A stretch of 37,670 nt of DNA from Candidatus Peregrinibacteria bacterium UBA1369 (GTDB lineage: Bacteria > Patescibacteriota > Gracilibacteria > UBA1369), in the NCBI GenBank assembly GCA_002305925.1, contig DBRL01000011.1, forward strand, positions 10,118-47,787, given 5' to 3'. A program made the translations under genes and the position numbers. The notes below the pieces were generated by a model that made no database searches, was not told where the DNA came from, and saw only the letters and a list, made by a program, of their open reading frames with translations. Below are positions 16,468-24,572 of the stretch, in pieces (the first letter of the stretch is position 1; every line of letters begins with the position of its first letter).

Positions 16468-16476
16468 TGCTAGAAT
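16468..16476 (+). promoter_or_regulatory. extended -10 (TGCTAGAAT) before small membrane protein
   Basis: TGC plus TAGAAT at 16468-16476, 28 bases from the ATG at 16499. A TTGACT at 16442-16447 is too far (23-base spacer) for a normal -35. Confidence 0.5.
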
Positions 16477-16498
16477 TTGGCCAGTAAAAATTATCGCC

Positions 16499-16675
16499 AT
16501 GGTTACAAACAACCAGCAGAAAAAACACCGTCAATTTGGATTGAAGCTGCTTTTTGTGGCGATTATCGTAGCCCTGGTTTTCACAGTCTGGTATATTTCC
16601 CAGAAACATGAACGCGGAATCCAGGAGACTGCCCTGCCTAACACCAATACTGCCATCGAAGTGGAGAGCGAATAA
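16499..16675 (+). CDS. small single-span membrane protein
   Basis: A 58-residue protein with a basic N-terminus (QQKKHRQ), one hydrophobic helix at about 14-33 (LLFVAIIVALVFTVWYI) and a short acidic tail ending EVESE. The positive-inside pattern puts the N-terminus in the cytoplasm. The ATG at 16499 is chosen because upstream alternatives overlap the promoter. It is flanked by the divergent NUDIX gene and convergent rnc and has no operon partner. I do not recognise a family. Confidence 0.6.
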   Translation: MVTNNQQKKHRQFGLKLLFVAIIVALVFTVWYISQKHERGIQETALPNTNTAIEVESE

Positions 16676-16707
16676 GGCGGTAGCAATGATTAGACTGATG
16701 GGAAGTT

Positions 16708-17433
16708 TTATTCGGGGTCACTGGTAAGTTTGATTTGCTCCCATTTTTTGACTTGCAGGCCATTTCTGGCAGCGTCCTGCTCAGCTTTTTGCTTGCTGCT
16801 TCCCTCTCCCTCGGCGATTTTTTCACCGGAGAGAAAGACGGCCATGGTGAAACTCTTATTGTGATCAGGTCCGCTTTCGGCCAGGCATTGGTAATCCGGA
16901 GTTACCCCCAGCAGCTCCTGGGCCACCTCCTGAAAACGCGACTTGGCGTCAATATGCTGACCGGCAGCCAGAATTTTTTCCAATCGACCGAGTATGAATT
17001 TTTTAGCAAAAAGATGGGCCTTTTTGTATCCCTGATCCAGATAGATCGCCCCAATCAGCGCCTCCAGCGTGTTGGCCAGGATGTAGTTTTTCTTGCGACC
17101 TCCGGAGCGTTCCTCACCGCGACTCAAATAGAGGTAAATACCCAGTTCCAGTTCCACGGAGATTTCGGCCAGATGCCGGCCCTTAACGAGGGCGGAGCGC
17201 CAATTGGTAAGGGCCCCCTCTCCTTCGGCGGGAAACTTTTTATAGAGGTATTCAGTGACAATCAGCTCGAGAACGGCGTCCCCCAAAAATTCCAGCCGCT
17301 CATTGTGCTCGTTTTTCAGATCCCGGTGCTCATTGACATATGATTTGTGAACAAAGGCCAGATCCAGCAGCTCCAAATTGCTGAAGTTGACATCGATCAG
17401 TTGCTGTAATTTGCCATAACGTTGCTCAAGCAT
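16708..17433 (-). CDS. rnc: ribonuclease III
   Basis: Double-strand-specific endoribonuclease that processes rRNA precursors and structured mRNAs. It has 241 residues. The catalytic signature NERLEFLGDAVLEL supplies E45, E48 and D52, and a second acidic site is E124 in NTLEALIGAIYLD. A double-stranded-RNA-binding domain fills about 165-235. The ATG at 17433 (MLEQRYGK) starts 8 bases before the end of nusB, giving an overlap suited to translational coupling; a longer open frame from 17529 would lie deep inside nusB and is not needed. Confidence 0.95.
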   Translation of the reverse strand: MLEQRYGKLQQLIDVNFSNLELLDLAFVHKSYVNEHRDLKNEHNERLEFLGDAVLELIVTEYLYKKFPAEGEGALTNWRSALVKGRHLAEISVELELGIYLYLSRGEERSGGRKKNYILANTLEALIGAIYLDQGYKKAHLFAKKFILGRLEKILAAGQHIDAKSRFQEVAQELLGVTPDYQCLAESGPDHNKSFTMAVFLSGEKIAEGEGSSKQKAEQDAARNGLQVKKWEQIKLTSDPE

Positions 17434-17947
17434 TGCGTTTGTTGGTTTTTGGCTTCGTTTTAGCGCCGGGGGGTGATTTTTTCGCTGATTTTCTTTTGGC
17501 CGTGACGGATACTTTCTTTGGCGCGGCACGCCCGGAAGAAGAGTGATATTTGTTCATGACGGTGCTGAGAACACCATTGATGAATTTGCTGCTGTTCAGA
17601 TCTCCGAAGACCTTGGCTATTTCAATGGCCTCGTTGATGGCCACCACCGGGGGGACGTCGGGGGAATGCAGTATTTCGTAAATACCCATTTCCAGTACGA
17701 CCCGATCGGCGAGGGCAATGCGGTCAAAAGGCCATTCAGGAGCCTCGCGGGCAATTAATTTCCGGATTTCCTTTTTGTGGGCCAGTATGCCGGCGAGCAA
17801 TTCCCTGGCAAATCCGAAATCCGTCAGCTTATCGGCAAACTCACGGCAATTCGACTCCAGATCGGGTTCGATTTTTTCATCACGGAATTCGTAGGCAAAA
17901 AGTGTTTGCACTACTGCGATTCTGGCCAAATGCCGATAGCTTGCCAT
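17426..17947 (-). CDS. nusB: transcription antitermination protein NusB
   Basis: NusB joins NusE/S10 in rRNA antitermination. It has 173 residues: a helical NusB domain of about 140 residues (for example AREAPEWPFDRIALADRVVL and VVAINEAIEIAKVFG) plus a Lys/Pro-rich tail of ~30 residues. The tail is extra compared with the usual 130-150-residue proteins and may bind RNA. It has its own extended -10 promoter and overlaps rnc by 8 bases, so one transcript would make an rRNA antiterminator and an rRNA-processing enzyme. Confidence 0.93.
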   Translation of the reverse strand: MASYRHLARIAVVQTLFAYEFRDEKIEPDLESNCREFADKLTDFGFARELLAGILAHKKEIRKLIAREAPEWPFDRIALADRVVLEMGIYEILHSPDVPPVVAINEAIEIAKVFGDLNSSKFINGVLSTVMNKYHSSSGRAAPKKVSVTAKRKSAKKSPPGAKTKPKTNKRNA

Positions 17948-17979
17948 GTTACTGGGGAAAAGTTTTTAAGTATCTGTAA

Positions 17980-17988
17980 ATTATAACA
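17980..17988 (-). promoter_or_regulatory. extended -10 (TGTTATAAT) for nusB-rnc
   Basis: Minus strand TGT then TATAAT (17988-17980), 38 bases from the nusB start at 17947. The candidate -35 TGTCCA (18008-18003) is poor but 17 bases away. Confidence 0.65.
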
Positions 17989-18019
17989 GAAGCCACGCGA
18001 CCTGGACAGTTTTTTCTGA

Positions 18020-18211
18020 CTAGGCTTTGACCTTTTTTACAGTGGCTTTCTTGACCTTGCTGCGCAGATTGAGAGCGCCCTTTTTCTCCAGATTTTTCAT
18101 TTTGGTGACCAGACCCATCAATTTCGTTCTGGTCTTGGACATAAAGGCGCTGTGTCGCGAGTGTGAGCGGCTTTTAGTTGTCTTGTATTTCGGTACCGGA
18201 TGCTTGGCCAT
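18020..18211 (-). CDS. rpmF: ribosomal protein bL32, atypical
   Basis: A 63-residue basic protein whose N-terminus HPVPKYKTTKSRSHSRHSAF matches the conserved bL32 opening (xVPKxKTSKSR). The yceD-rpmF gene order is a strong bacterial marker for bL32, and yceD lies 20 bases upstream. The rest is unusual: no cysteine zinc site and a Lys-rich tail in place of the common C-terminal motif. Identification rests on the N-terminus and context. Confidence 0.75.
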   Translation of the reverse strand: MAKHPVPKYKTTKSRSHSRHSAFMSKTRTKLMGLVTKMKNLEKKGALNLRSKVKKATVKKVKA

Positions 18212-18231
18212 GGTTTTTTAAGAATAATTAT

Positions 18232-18792
18232 TTAATTTTGAAAATAATCCTTGAGATTGGCGAAAGGACGGTTACCACCATTCTCGCTGTCGTCTGATGG
18301 GATTGAGGCGGGCCGAGAACAACCGAGGCCGTGCGGCTGGCGGTTGAGATTGGCACGGCACTCTGAACAGAGCCCTTTACAGCGTTTCGAGCATACTGGA
18401 ATCAGAGGAAAATGCAAGATGATTTCTTGACGGATGGCTTCCGTCAGGTCGATGGACATGTCCTTACGTCTGATGGGGAAACTCTCAGTCCCGTCGCCGC
18501 CGCCTGCGGGCAGATGATCGTAGAAATGCGCTTCCATTTCCGGTATATGCAGTCGGAAGACGAAATTGTCCAGACAGCGCGCGCAGGTCTGCCCAAACGA
18601 TGTTTTCAGATCACTGAGTACGACTGAAACCCCTTCCTTCATACGAATCAGTAAAAGCGAGCCGCGAAGCGGCGACAGCAGGGTCAGGGAATCCGGAAAA
18701 TTGACCTCGGCATCTATTTCATCCCTGTGAGTGGCGCCGCGGCCAGAGTTCCAGACGGAACCGATTTTGACGGCAGAAATGTCTTTGATCAT
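18232..18792 (-). CDS. yceD: YceD family protein (DUF177)
   Basis: A 186-residue DUF177 protein, a family tied to 23S rRNA metabolism and co-encoded with rpmF. The cysteine pattern is typical: CARCL in the middle, then CSKRCKGLCSEC with NLN following, forming a likely metal-binding knuckle. The C-terminal PFANLKDYF matches the family ending. It sits 20 bases before rpmF and 5 bases after the Bax-inhibitor-1-like gene, clearly one transcript. Confidence 0.92.
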   Translation of the reverse strand: MIKDISAVKIGSVWNSGRGATHRDEIDAEVNFPDSLTLLSPLRGSLLLIRMKEGVSVVLSDLKTSFGQTCARCLDNFVFRLHIPEMEAHFYDHLPAGGGDGTESFPIRRKDMSIDLTEAIRQEIILHFPLIPVCSKRCKGLCSECRANLNRQPHGLGCSRPASIPSDDSENGGNRPFANLKDYFQN

Positions 18793-18797
18793 GGCAG

Positions 18798-19475
18798 CTA
18801 GTTTCTTTGCGAAGAGAGCAGACGAAGAATGAAGAGGAAGAGATTAAAAATGTCCAGATAGAGGCGAATGGCGGCGTCAATATAGGCGTCCTCGGGATAG
18901 GACTTCAGCTGCTGCATGTCGTACATTGTATAGCCGCTGAAGATGATAACGCCGAAACCGGCATAGATCATTTCGAAACCGCTGCTCCAGGGTAAAAAGA
19001 TCCCAACCAACCCAACCACGATCAGCCCCAATAAGGACATCATCAGAAAACCCCGCAGACCCTGCAGATTGAAATGCGTAGTGTAGCCAAAGACCGCACA
19101 GGCTGCAAACATCAGGGATGTGGCGACAAAGGCCTTGATCAGGATGGCCGTGCCGGCTGCGCTAACGGTGAGATAGGCCAGGACCGGCACCAGGGTCAAG
19201 CCCGTCAGTACGGCGAAAAGAGTAAAAAGCAGATAGCTGAGCGGGGCGCGCTTACTCCAGAAACCCGATGTGAAGATCAGTGCCAGTTCGGCGATCATCA
19301 GACCGTAAAAGAGCAGTGGTGAGGCAAGCAGCGTGGAAGCGAGATAATTGAGTCCGACATAGGCGCCGGCGGCAGAGGCGGCGATGGCCAGCCCGAAAAA
19401 GAAAAACACTTTGGAGAGGAAGGTGGCGCCGAAGGTTTTGGGATAGGCGCCGACAGTTTCATGTTCGTAATTCAT
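18798..19475 (-). CDS. Bax inhibitor-1 family membrane protein (YccA/BsYetJ-like)
   Basis: A 225-residue integral membrane protein with about seven hydrophobic segments. The C-terminal part shows the TMBIM features SGYTMYDMQQL and LYLDIFNLFLFIL, with paired aspartates of the type forming the pH-sensing latch in BsYetJ. Members leak calcium or protons across the membrane; the bacterial role is poorly known. It leads the yceD-rpmF transcript. The promoter is uncertain: GTACAA/ATGTTA (plus-strand reading, 19515-19520 and 19493-19498) could be a weak -35/-10. Confidence 0.9.
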   Translation of the reverse strand: MNYEHETVGAYPKTFGATFLSKVFFFFGLAIAASAAGAYVGLNYLASTLLASPLLFYGLMIAELALIFTSGFWSKRAPLSYLLFTLFAVLTGLTLVPVLAYLTVSAAGTAILIKAFVATSLMFAACAVFGYTTHFNLQGLRGFLMMSLLGLIVVGLVGIFLPWSSGFEMIYAGFGVIIFSGYTMYDMQQLKSYPEDAYIDAAIRLYLDIFNLFLFILRLLSSQRN

Positions 19476-19533
19476 ACTTTGCAGTGCAGATTATGTTATT
19501 ATTGCCAATTTGCCGTACAAATTTAGCATTTTT

Positions 19534-19561
19534 TTGCAGATTTTCCAATTTGATTTACAAT
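19534..19561 (+). promoter_or_regulatory. promoter of hydrolase/MurF/DegT/FemAB operon
   Basis: TTGCAG at 19534-19539 and TACAAT at 19556-19561 with a 16-base spacer, 38 bases from the ATG at 19594. Confidence 0.6.
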
Positions 19562-19593
19562 GGCCTTGCCCAAACCCGGCAAGACAACCACAC

Positions 19594-20424
19594 ATGAAAA
19601 AAAATTTACATATTGGACAATTGCGGGTGGCCCTGGAACTGCAGGGTAAGACAGAGGGACGGCCCCTGATTTTTTTGCATGGCTGGGGCGGCGATAAGAT
19701 GTCCTGGCAGCCCCTGATTGAGGAGTTAAAAGCTCTGGGCATAATGGAAAAATACTGCGCGGTGGCCATCGATTTGCCCGGATTCGGCCAGAGTGACGAG
19801 CCGCCCGAAGCCTGGTCGGTCAACGATTATGCGCGTTTCTTGGAGGCGCTGCTAAAACAGCTCTATCAGGAATTGCGCTGGGCCGGCGACTATGATCTGA
19901 TTGTTCACTCTTTCGGGGGGAGAATTCTGCTAAAACTGCTGTCCCCCCAATTTGATCATGAAATCGCCCAATTGCCCGACAAACTGGTACTGATTGCGGC
20001 TGCCGGAATCAAAAGGAAACCGTCCCTGCGGGTAAGGCTGGCAGCCGCGGCAGCGAAATTCGGCAAAACGATACTCAGATTTCCTTTGCTGCGACCTCTG
20101 GAACAGATGGCAAAAAAAGTACTCTATCGGGCTCTGCGCACGCATGATTACGAAAAATCGAGCGGTGTAATGCGGGCAACTTTTTTGCGGATAATTGAGG
20201 AAGATTTGCAGGAAAACCTGAACCACGTCAAAAATCCCAGCCTGATTTTTTGGGGCGCAAAGGACAGCTATGTGCCATTGAAAGACGGGCGGCTGATGGC
20301 CGAAAAGATTCCCGGCAGCCGGCTGATTGTCTTTCCGGACGGCAAGCATGGCATACACAAGACCAAAGCTGCTTTGCTGGCAGCAGAAATCAGCAAGTTT
20401 TTAAATAATTCGCATGACGGGTGA
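19594..20424 (+). CDS. alpha/beta hydrolase
   Basis: A 276-residue alpha/beta-fold hydrolase. The oxyanion-hole motif FLHGWGG is at 27-33, the nucleophile S106 is in VHSFGG, the acid is D224 in AKDSYVPL, and the histidine is H252 (or H255) in GKHGIH. No signal peptide is seen. The ATG at 19594 is preferred because the open frame upstream crosses the promoter. It overlaps the MurF-like gene by 11 bases and is the first of four overlapping genes for envelope functions. Substrate unknown; an esterase or lipid-linked role is only a guess. Confidence 0.9.
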   Translation: MKKNLHIGQLRVALELQGKTEGRPLIFLHGWGGDKMSWQPLIEELKALGIMEKYCAVAIDLPGFGQSDEPPEAWSVNDYARFLEALLKQLYQELRWAGDYDLIVHSFGGRILLKLLSPQFDHEIAQLPDKLVLIAAAGIKRKPSLRVRLAAAAAKFGKTILRFPLLRPLEQMAKKVLYRALRTHDYEKSSGVMRATFLRIIEEDLQENLNHVKNPSLIFWGAKDSYVPLKDGRLMAEKIPGSRLIVFPDGKHGIHKTKAALLAAEISKFLNNSHDG

Positions 20425-22087
20425 ACTGATAAAATTAGTGTTGACCGACTTGCTTTTTCTTGTGCTGGCAGCAAACGCGGCTATATATTATACGCATTTT
20501 TGGCAGCTAAAGGAGTACCGCTGGGACCGGATGATTGATTTTCTGCGAACAGCAACCGGCAAAAAACGCCTGCTGACCTGGGTCTTCTGGGCAAAAACCG
20601 TGCTGGCGACGGCTCTGATCATGGTCTATGCCACTTTCTATTTGAATATGATGGTTTCAGGCGCCTCCAAAGGCTCATTTCTGACCGGATTCTGGGCCGG
20701 GTTTCTGCCGCTGGTATTTCTGGTGGCCCTGGCGGAAACAGTTGATCTGCTGATAAGACTTTTCCGACGCCGGCTCTATCGTCCCGAGGCCACCGCTAAA
20801 GCCGGCCTAATTGTACTCCTGACCATGCTGGCAGTGATATCCTGGCCGATCTTGCACTGGCATGACCTGGAAATCCCCACCCGTACCGTGGCGATCAAAT
20901 GGAGCGTAGTCTATCTGTTCGCCCCATGGCTGAACGCACTGATCGTACTGATTTTTACTCCGATTACTCTACTTTCCAAGTCGCTGATTCTCAGGCGGGC
21001 CAAAAGGAAAATCATGAAAATCGAAGAATTGAAAGTGGTTGCCATTACCGGCAGCTATGGAAAGAGCTCAACCAAGGAGTTTTTGAGTCATCTGCTCTCA
21101 ACCCGTTTCAATGTAATCAAGACGCCGGGCAACACCAACACGGAAATCGGCGTGGCCAGACTGATATTAAGGAAATTAGCCCCCCACCATAATGTTTTTA
21201 TTGTCGAGGCTGGAGCCTACAAAATGGGAGAAATCAAAAAAATTGCCGAAATGATTTCGCCACAGATAGCCATCATCACAGCAGTCAAAGACAGCCATCT
21301 CTCGCTGTTCGGCTCACTGGAAAACATCAAGCGCGGCAAGTTTGAACTGGTACAGGGGCTGAAGGATTACGGGGTTGCCATTTTCAACACCGACAACGAA
21401 GGTTCGGCCGACCTGGCGCAAAGGGCCAGGAATCTGAAGCTCGGGAAAATTGTGACCTTCGGAGTCGGCGAAGGAGCTTCACTGACCGCAGAAGAAATTG
21501 TAGAAAGCAGAGACGGCGTGACCTTCAGGATAGAAGGAGTACAGTTTTCCTTGCCTGTTGCCGGTAAACACAATGTGTATAATTTTCTGGCGGCTGTGGC
21601 TGCGGCCAGGGAGCTGGGCCTGGAAATGACAGAAATGGCCAAACTGGCAGCAAGCGCAAAAATGCGCGAACACACGCTGTCAGTACTGAAACCTTCCGAA
21701 TCCCTGGTGCTCCTGGATGACACCTACAACGCCAATCCTGACGGCGTAATGGCCGCGCTGGACTATTTGAGCCTCTATGAAGGCTGGCAGAAGATCATTG
21801 TCTTTCCAGGCATGCTGGAGCTCGGTGAACGCGCCACGGCCGAGCACGCACGAGTGGTCCGGAGAATCAGCGAAGTCTGTGACCAGGCCATCTTCATTTC
21901 CGAGGATTATCGCAATGTAATAGAAGATACTTTGAAGAAAACCGCTTTCATTAATTATCAATATATTATCGGCAATCCGCAAAAGCTTCACAAACAGCTG
22001 GAGCAGCTGGCGGCGCGGGGCCGGACTGTAATTCTCTTTATCAGCCGCGGCAGTGAACAGGTACTAAGAAAACTAGCCAACCAATGA
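20414..22087 (+). CDS. membrane-anchored MurF-like Mur ligase
   Basis: A 557-residue protein with two parts. Residues 1-195 hold about five transmembrane helices (roughly 8-28, 54-76, 87-109, 128-147, 163-187). From ~206 comes a Mur ligase: P-loop GSYGKSSTK at 213-221, the central acidic site VEAGAYKMGEIKK, and the C-terminal motif DDTYNANPDG starting at D435, which is characteristic of MurF. MurF adds D-Ala-D-Ala to the UDP-MurNAc-tripeptide and is normally soluble. The EAGAYKMGE sequence differs from the usual MGANHPGE, so the acceptor may differ (for example a lipid-linked amino acid or peptide). Stop and next start overlap as ATGA. Confidence 0.88.
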   Translation: MTGELIKLVLTDLLFLVLAANAAIYYTHFWQLKEYRWDRMIDFLRTATGKKRLLTWVFWAKTVLATALIMVYATFYLNMMVSGASKGSFLTGFWAGFLPLVFLVALAETVDLLIRLFRRRLYRPEATAKAGLIVLLTMLAVISWPILHWHDLEIPTRTVAIKWSVVYLFAPWLNALIVLIFTPITLLSKSLILRRAKRKIMKIEELKVVAITGSYGKSSTKEFLSHLLSTRFNVIKTPGNTNTEIGVARLILRKLAPHHNVFIVEAGAYKMGEIKKIAEMISPQIAIITAVKDSHLSLFGSLENIKRGKFELVQGLKDYGVAIFNTDNEGSADLAQRARNLKLGKIVTFGVGEGASLTAEEIVESRDGVTFRIEGVQFSLPVAGKHNVYNFLAAVAAARELGLEMTEMAKLAASAKMREHTLSVLKPSESLVLLDDTYNANPDGVMAALDYLSLYEGWQKIIVFPGMLELGERATAEHARVVRRISEVCDQAIFISEDYRNVIEDTLKKTAFINYQYIIGNPQKLHKQLEQLAARGRTVILFISRGSEQVLRKLANQ

Positions 22088-23382
22088 AACTGAAAATCAT
22101 CCACACCGCGCTCGCGCCCAACGCGGGCTGGAGCGACCTGGCCAGAAGTCTGCATTTGTTGATGCCGTGGCAGTGGCCGCGGCTACGCCGCGGCCCACAC
22201 CTTGCCCGTCTGGAGGAACATATGAAAAAGAGAGTGGGGGCGGAGTTGACGGTGGCGGTGGGCAGCGGACGTGAAGCTCTGCAAATGGCTCTGGCCGCCC
22301 TGCCCATCCCACCGGGGAGCATAATTCTGGTGCAGAGTTTTACCTGTATGGTGGTAATTAACGCAATCCGTTGGGCCGGCCACCGTCCCCTCTTTGTGGA
22401 CATCGACCCTTCCTACAACCTGGACCCCGCCGACCTGGAGAATAAAATCAGAGCTCACTGCGGCACTGGCATCGACTCCGGCGTCAGTCCCGGCTGTGCC
22501 GCCGTGATCGTCCAACACACTTTTGGCATACCGGCGCGGATGCGCCGTATTGGTGAAATTTGCCGTAATAACGGCCTCTATATCGTGGAGGATTGCGCCC
22601 ACGCCCTCGGAGCCGTCAGCGAATCGGGTAACCCGGGTGAAGTTGCTCAGGTTGGTGCGGCCGGCGACATTTCTATTTTTAGTTTTGGCCGCTCCAAAGT
22701 CATTTCCGCCGTCAATGGAGGTCTGGTGGCGGTCAATAATCCGGCCCTGGCCGGCCCGGTCAGGCTGGCAGCCGAAATGTTACAGCCGGCCGCGCGCGGC
22801 CGCACAGTTCAGAATCTGCTGCACATCCCCGTCACCTCGCTGGCCAAGACTTTTTACTGGTCCCCGCTCGGTAAACTGGTAATGCTGGTTTCGCAAAAAC
22901 TTCATCTGATCAATTTAGAGGTAACTCCAGCCGAAAAACAGTCTCGCCGCCCGCATTATTTCATTTCCAGACTGCCCAACGCCATGGCCCGCCTGGCACT
23001 GGCCCAGCTGGCCAAATTGGACCGCTTCAACCTGAGCCGACGAAAGGCGGCACAGTATTATTTCGATCATCTCAGCGTGGCAGCAGGCCCCGACCCATCC
23101 GCCCATCCCGGCGCGATTTTTCTGCGCTATCCGCTGCAGGTCGCCAATCCTCGTCAAGTGTTGCTGCAGGCGAAAAAACAGGGCGTCATATTGGGCGACT
23201 GGTACTCCGTGCCGGTGGCGCCCTGCGATGTCGATGCAAGCAAAACCGGTTATGTACCGGGCAGCTGTCCGCACTGCGAAAGTGCCAATGCACGCATGAT
23301 CAACCTGCCCACCCACCCCGCGCTGACCACTGCCGATCTGCGTAGAATCGTCAAAATAATCAACCAATATGCTGAAAATTAA
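22084..23382 (+). CDS. DegT/DnrJ/EryC1 family aminotransferase
   Basis: A 432-residue PLP enzyme of the family that aminates nucleotide-linked sugars. Visible features are VGSGREALQMAL, the PLP-contacting EDCAHALGA (D170), and the PLP lysine K205 in FSFGRSKVISAVNGG. The FGRSK form, not the more frequent SFHPxK, is a sub-family trait. A CPHCESANARMINLP stretch lies near the C-terminus. It overlaps its neighbours on both sides (4 and 14 bases). With MurF-like and FemAB genes beside it, a sugar or cell-wall precursor substrate is likely, but which one is unknown. A 9-bp GC hairpin lies at 22175-22195. Confidence 0.88.
   Translation: MKLKIIHTALAPNAGWSDLARSLHLLMPWQWPRLRRGPHLARLEEHMKKRVGAELTVAVGSGREALQMALAALPIPPGSIILVQSFTCMVVINAIRWAGHRPLFVDIDPSYNLDPADLENKIRAHCGTGIDSGVSPGCAAVIVQHTFGIPARMRRIGEICRNNGLYIVEDCAHALGAVSESGNPGEVAQVGAAGDISIFSFGRSKVISAVNGGLVAVNNPALAGPVRLAAEMLQPAARGRTVQNLLHIPVTSLAKTFYWSPLGKLVMLVSQKLHLINLEVTPAEKQSRRPHYFISRLPNAMARLALAQLAKLDRFNLSRRKAAQYYFDHLSVAAGPDPSAHPGAIFLRYPLQVANPRQVLLQAKKQGVILGDWYSVPVAPCDVDASKTGYVPGSCPHCESANARMINLPTHPALTTADLRRIVKIINQYAEN
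22175..22195. repeat. perfect inverted repeat, 9-bp arms, 3-base loop
   Basis: GGCCGCGGC and GCCGCGGCC around a TAC loop, near codon 31 of the DegT gene. In the same gene, a 16-bp perfect palindrome lies at 22787-22802. Confidence 0.8.
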
Positions 23383-24382
23383 ACTGACCAACAACGAGGG
23401 TGAATACGCCCAGGGACAAAGCCGCCTTCCAGCAACCGAACGTTCTTTTTTGCAGTCCTACGGTTACGGCCAAATGCAGGCGCGCCTTGGCAACGAGCCA
23501 ATGTACCTGCTGGCGGAAGAGGAGGACGGAACGATACGGGCGTCTTTTTTGGCGATACTTTTCAAGGCGCGCCGGGGACGATATTTTTTTCTGCCCTATG
23601 CCGTAATTACAGCAGAAATCTGGCCTCTGCTGCTGGATTTTCTCCGGGCGATGGCAAGCACCTTAAAAGTTGATTTCATCCGCATCAGTCCACTATTGGA
23701 CGACTCTGCGTCCAACAAAAAATTCTTTACCGAAAACGGCTTCCGCGACGCGCCGGTGCACATGATGCATCCGGAAATACTCTGGGTGCTCGATCTGTCC
23801 AAAACCGAAAAAGTTCTGCTCAAAGAAATGCGCAAAAACACCCGCCACGCCATCAAACAGGCCACACTTGGCGGTCTGGAAATAGTGTCGGGCAATTCGC
23901 CCGAACTCCTGGAAGAATTCTACCGTCTGCACAGTGAGACTGCCCGGCGCCAACATTTTGTTCCCTATCCACGTGAGTACCTCAACGCCCAGCTGGAAAC
24001 TTTTGGCAGGGCAGACCAGCTGAAGGTCTATCTGGCGCGACACGAAGGTAAATACATCGCCGGCGCAGTAATCATGTTTTACGGACATGAGGGAGTCTAT
24101 CATCACGGCGCCTCCCTGGCAGAATACGCCAAAATTCCGGCTTCACATCTGATCCAGTGGGAGGCGATTCGCGAAGCCCAAAGGCGCGGTCTGGCGCATT
24201 ACAATTTCTGGGGGATAGTGGAAAATGCGCCCCGTCACCCCTGGGCCGGACTAAGTTTTTTCAAGCAGGGCTTTGGCGGACAGTCCAGGCGTCTCCTGCA
24301 TTGCCAGGATTTGCCGCTAACCAAAAAATACTGGTTCAACTATGCCGTGGAGACGGTACGCAGGATCAAACGCGGATACTGA
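23369..24382 (+). CDS. FemAB-like peptidoglycan bridge aminoacyltransferase
   Basis: A 337-residue FemA/FemB/FemX-family protein (double GNAT fold), which moves an amino acid from aminoacyl-tRNA to a peptidoglycan precursor side chain. Family features are LLKEMRKNTRHAIKQA (the FemX-type KxRxxxxxA stretch), the second GNAT core YIAGAVIMFYGHEGVYHHGAS, and YNFWGI...LSFFKQGFGG near the end. No membrane segment. The start overlaps the DegT gene by 14 bases. It ends the four-gene operon; the next gene has its own promoter. The amino acid used cannot be predicted. Confidence 0.92.
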   Translation: MLKIKLTNNEGEYAQGQSRLPATERSFLQSYGYGQMQARLGNEPMYLLAEEEDGTIRASFLAILFKARRGRYFFLPYAVITAEIWPLLLDFLRAMASTLKVDFIRISPLLDDSASNKKFFTENGFRDAPVHMMHPEILWVLDLSKTEKVLLKEMRKNTRHAIKQATLGGLEIVSGNSPELLEEFYRLHSETARRQHFVPYPREYLNAQLETFGRADQLKVYLARHEGKYIAGAVIMFYGHEGVYHHGASLAEYAKIPASHLIQWEAIREAQRRGLAHYNFWGIVENAPRHPWAGLSFFKQGFGGQSRRLLHCQDLPLTKKYWFNYAVETVRRIKRGY

Positions 24383-24446
24383 TTTCACCACTCCGAAAGC
24401 ACCCGATGCAAACGACTCCGGTGCAACTGTTTTATGCCGCTTTGTC

Positions 24447-24475
24447 TTGACCCTAAACTCAGAGCAGCCTAATAT
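24447..24475 (+). promoter_or_regulatory. promoter of FtsA-like gene (-35 TTGACC, -10 TAATAT)
   Basis: TTGACC at 24447-24452 and TAATAT at 24470-24475 with a 17-base spacer. It lies 103 bases from the ATG, so the leader is about 95 bases, much longer than elsewhere in the window. The 190-base gap holds a weak GCACC/GGTGC stem (24399-24424) and a direct repeat (below), with no convincing gene. Confidence 0.7.
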
Positions 24476-24476
24476 T

Positions 24477-24545
24477 GACCTGATTTAATTTTGCCCTGAA
24501 GGACGCCAAAACACTCCCTCTGCGCAGCAATGTCCGACCTGATTT
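24477..24545. repeat. direct repeat GACCTGATTT, two copies in leader
   Basis: Ten-base direct repeat at 24477-24486 and 24536-24545, both downstream of the ftsA-like -10 box. A shared regulator or RNA contact is possible; chance is not excluded. Confidence 0.35.
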
Positions 24546-24572
24546 TTCGGGGCCTCAAGAAAACAAAACTCA

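Noticed and set aside
24406..24450. 15-codon ORF between FemAB and ftsA-like genes
   Set aside because: Too short, lies ahead of the promoter and shows no coupling or start signal.
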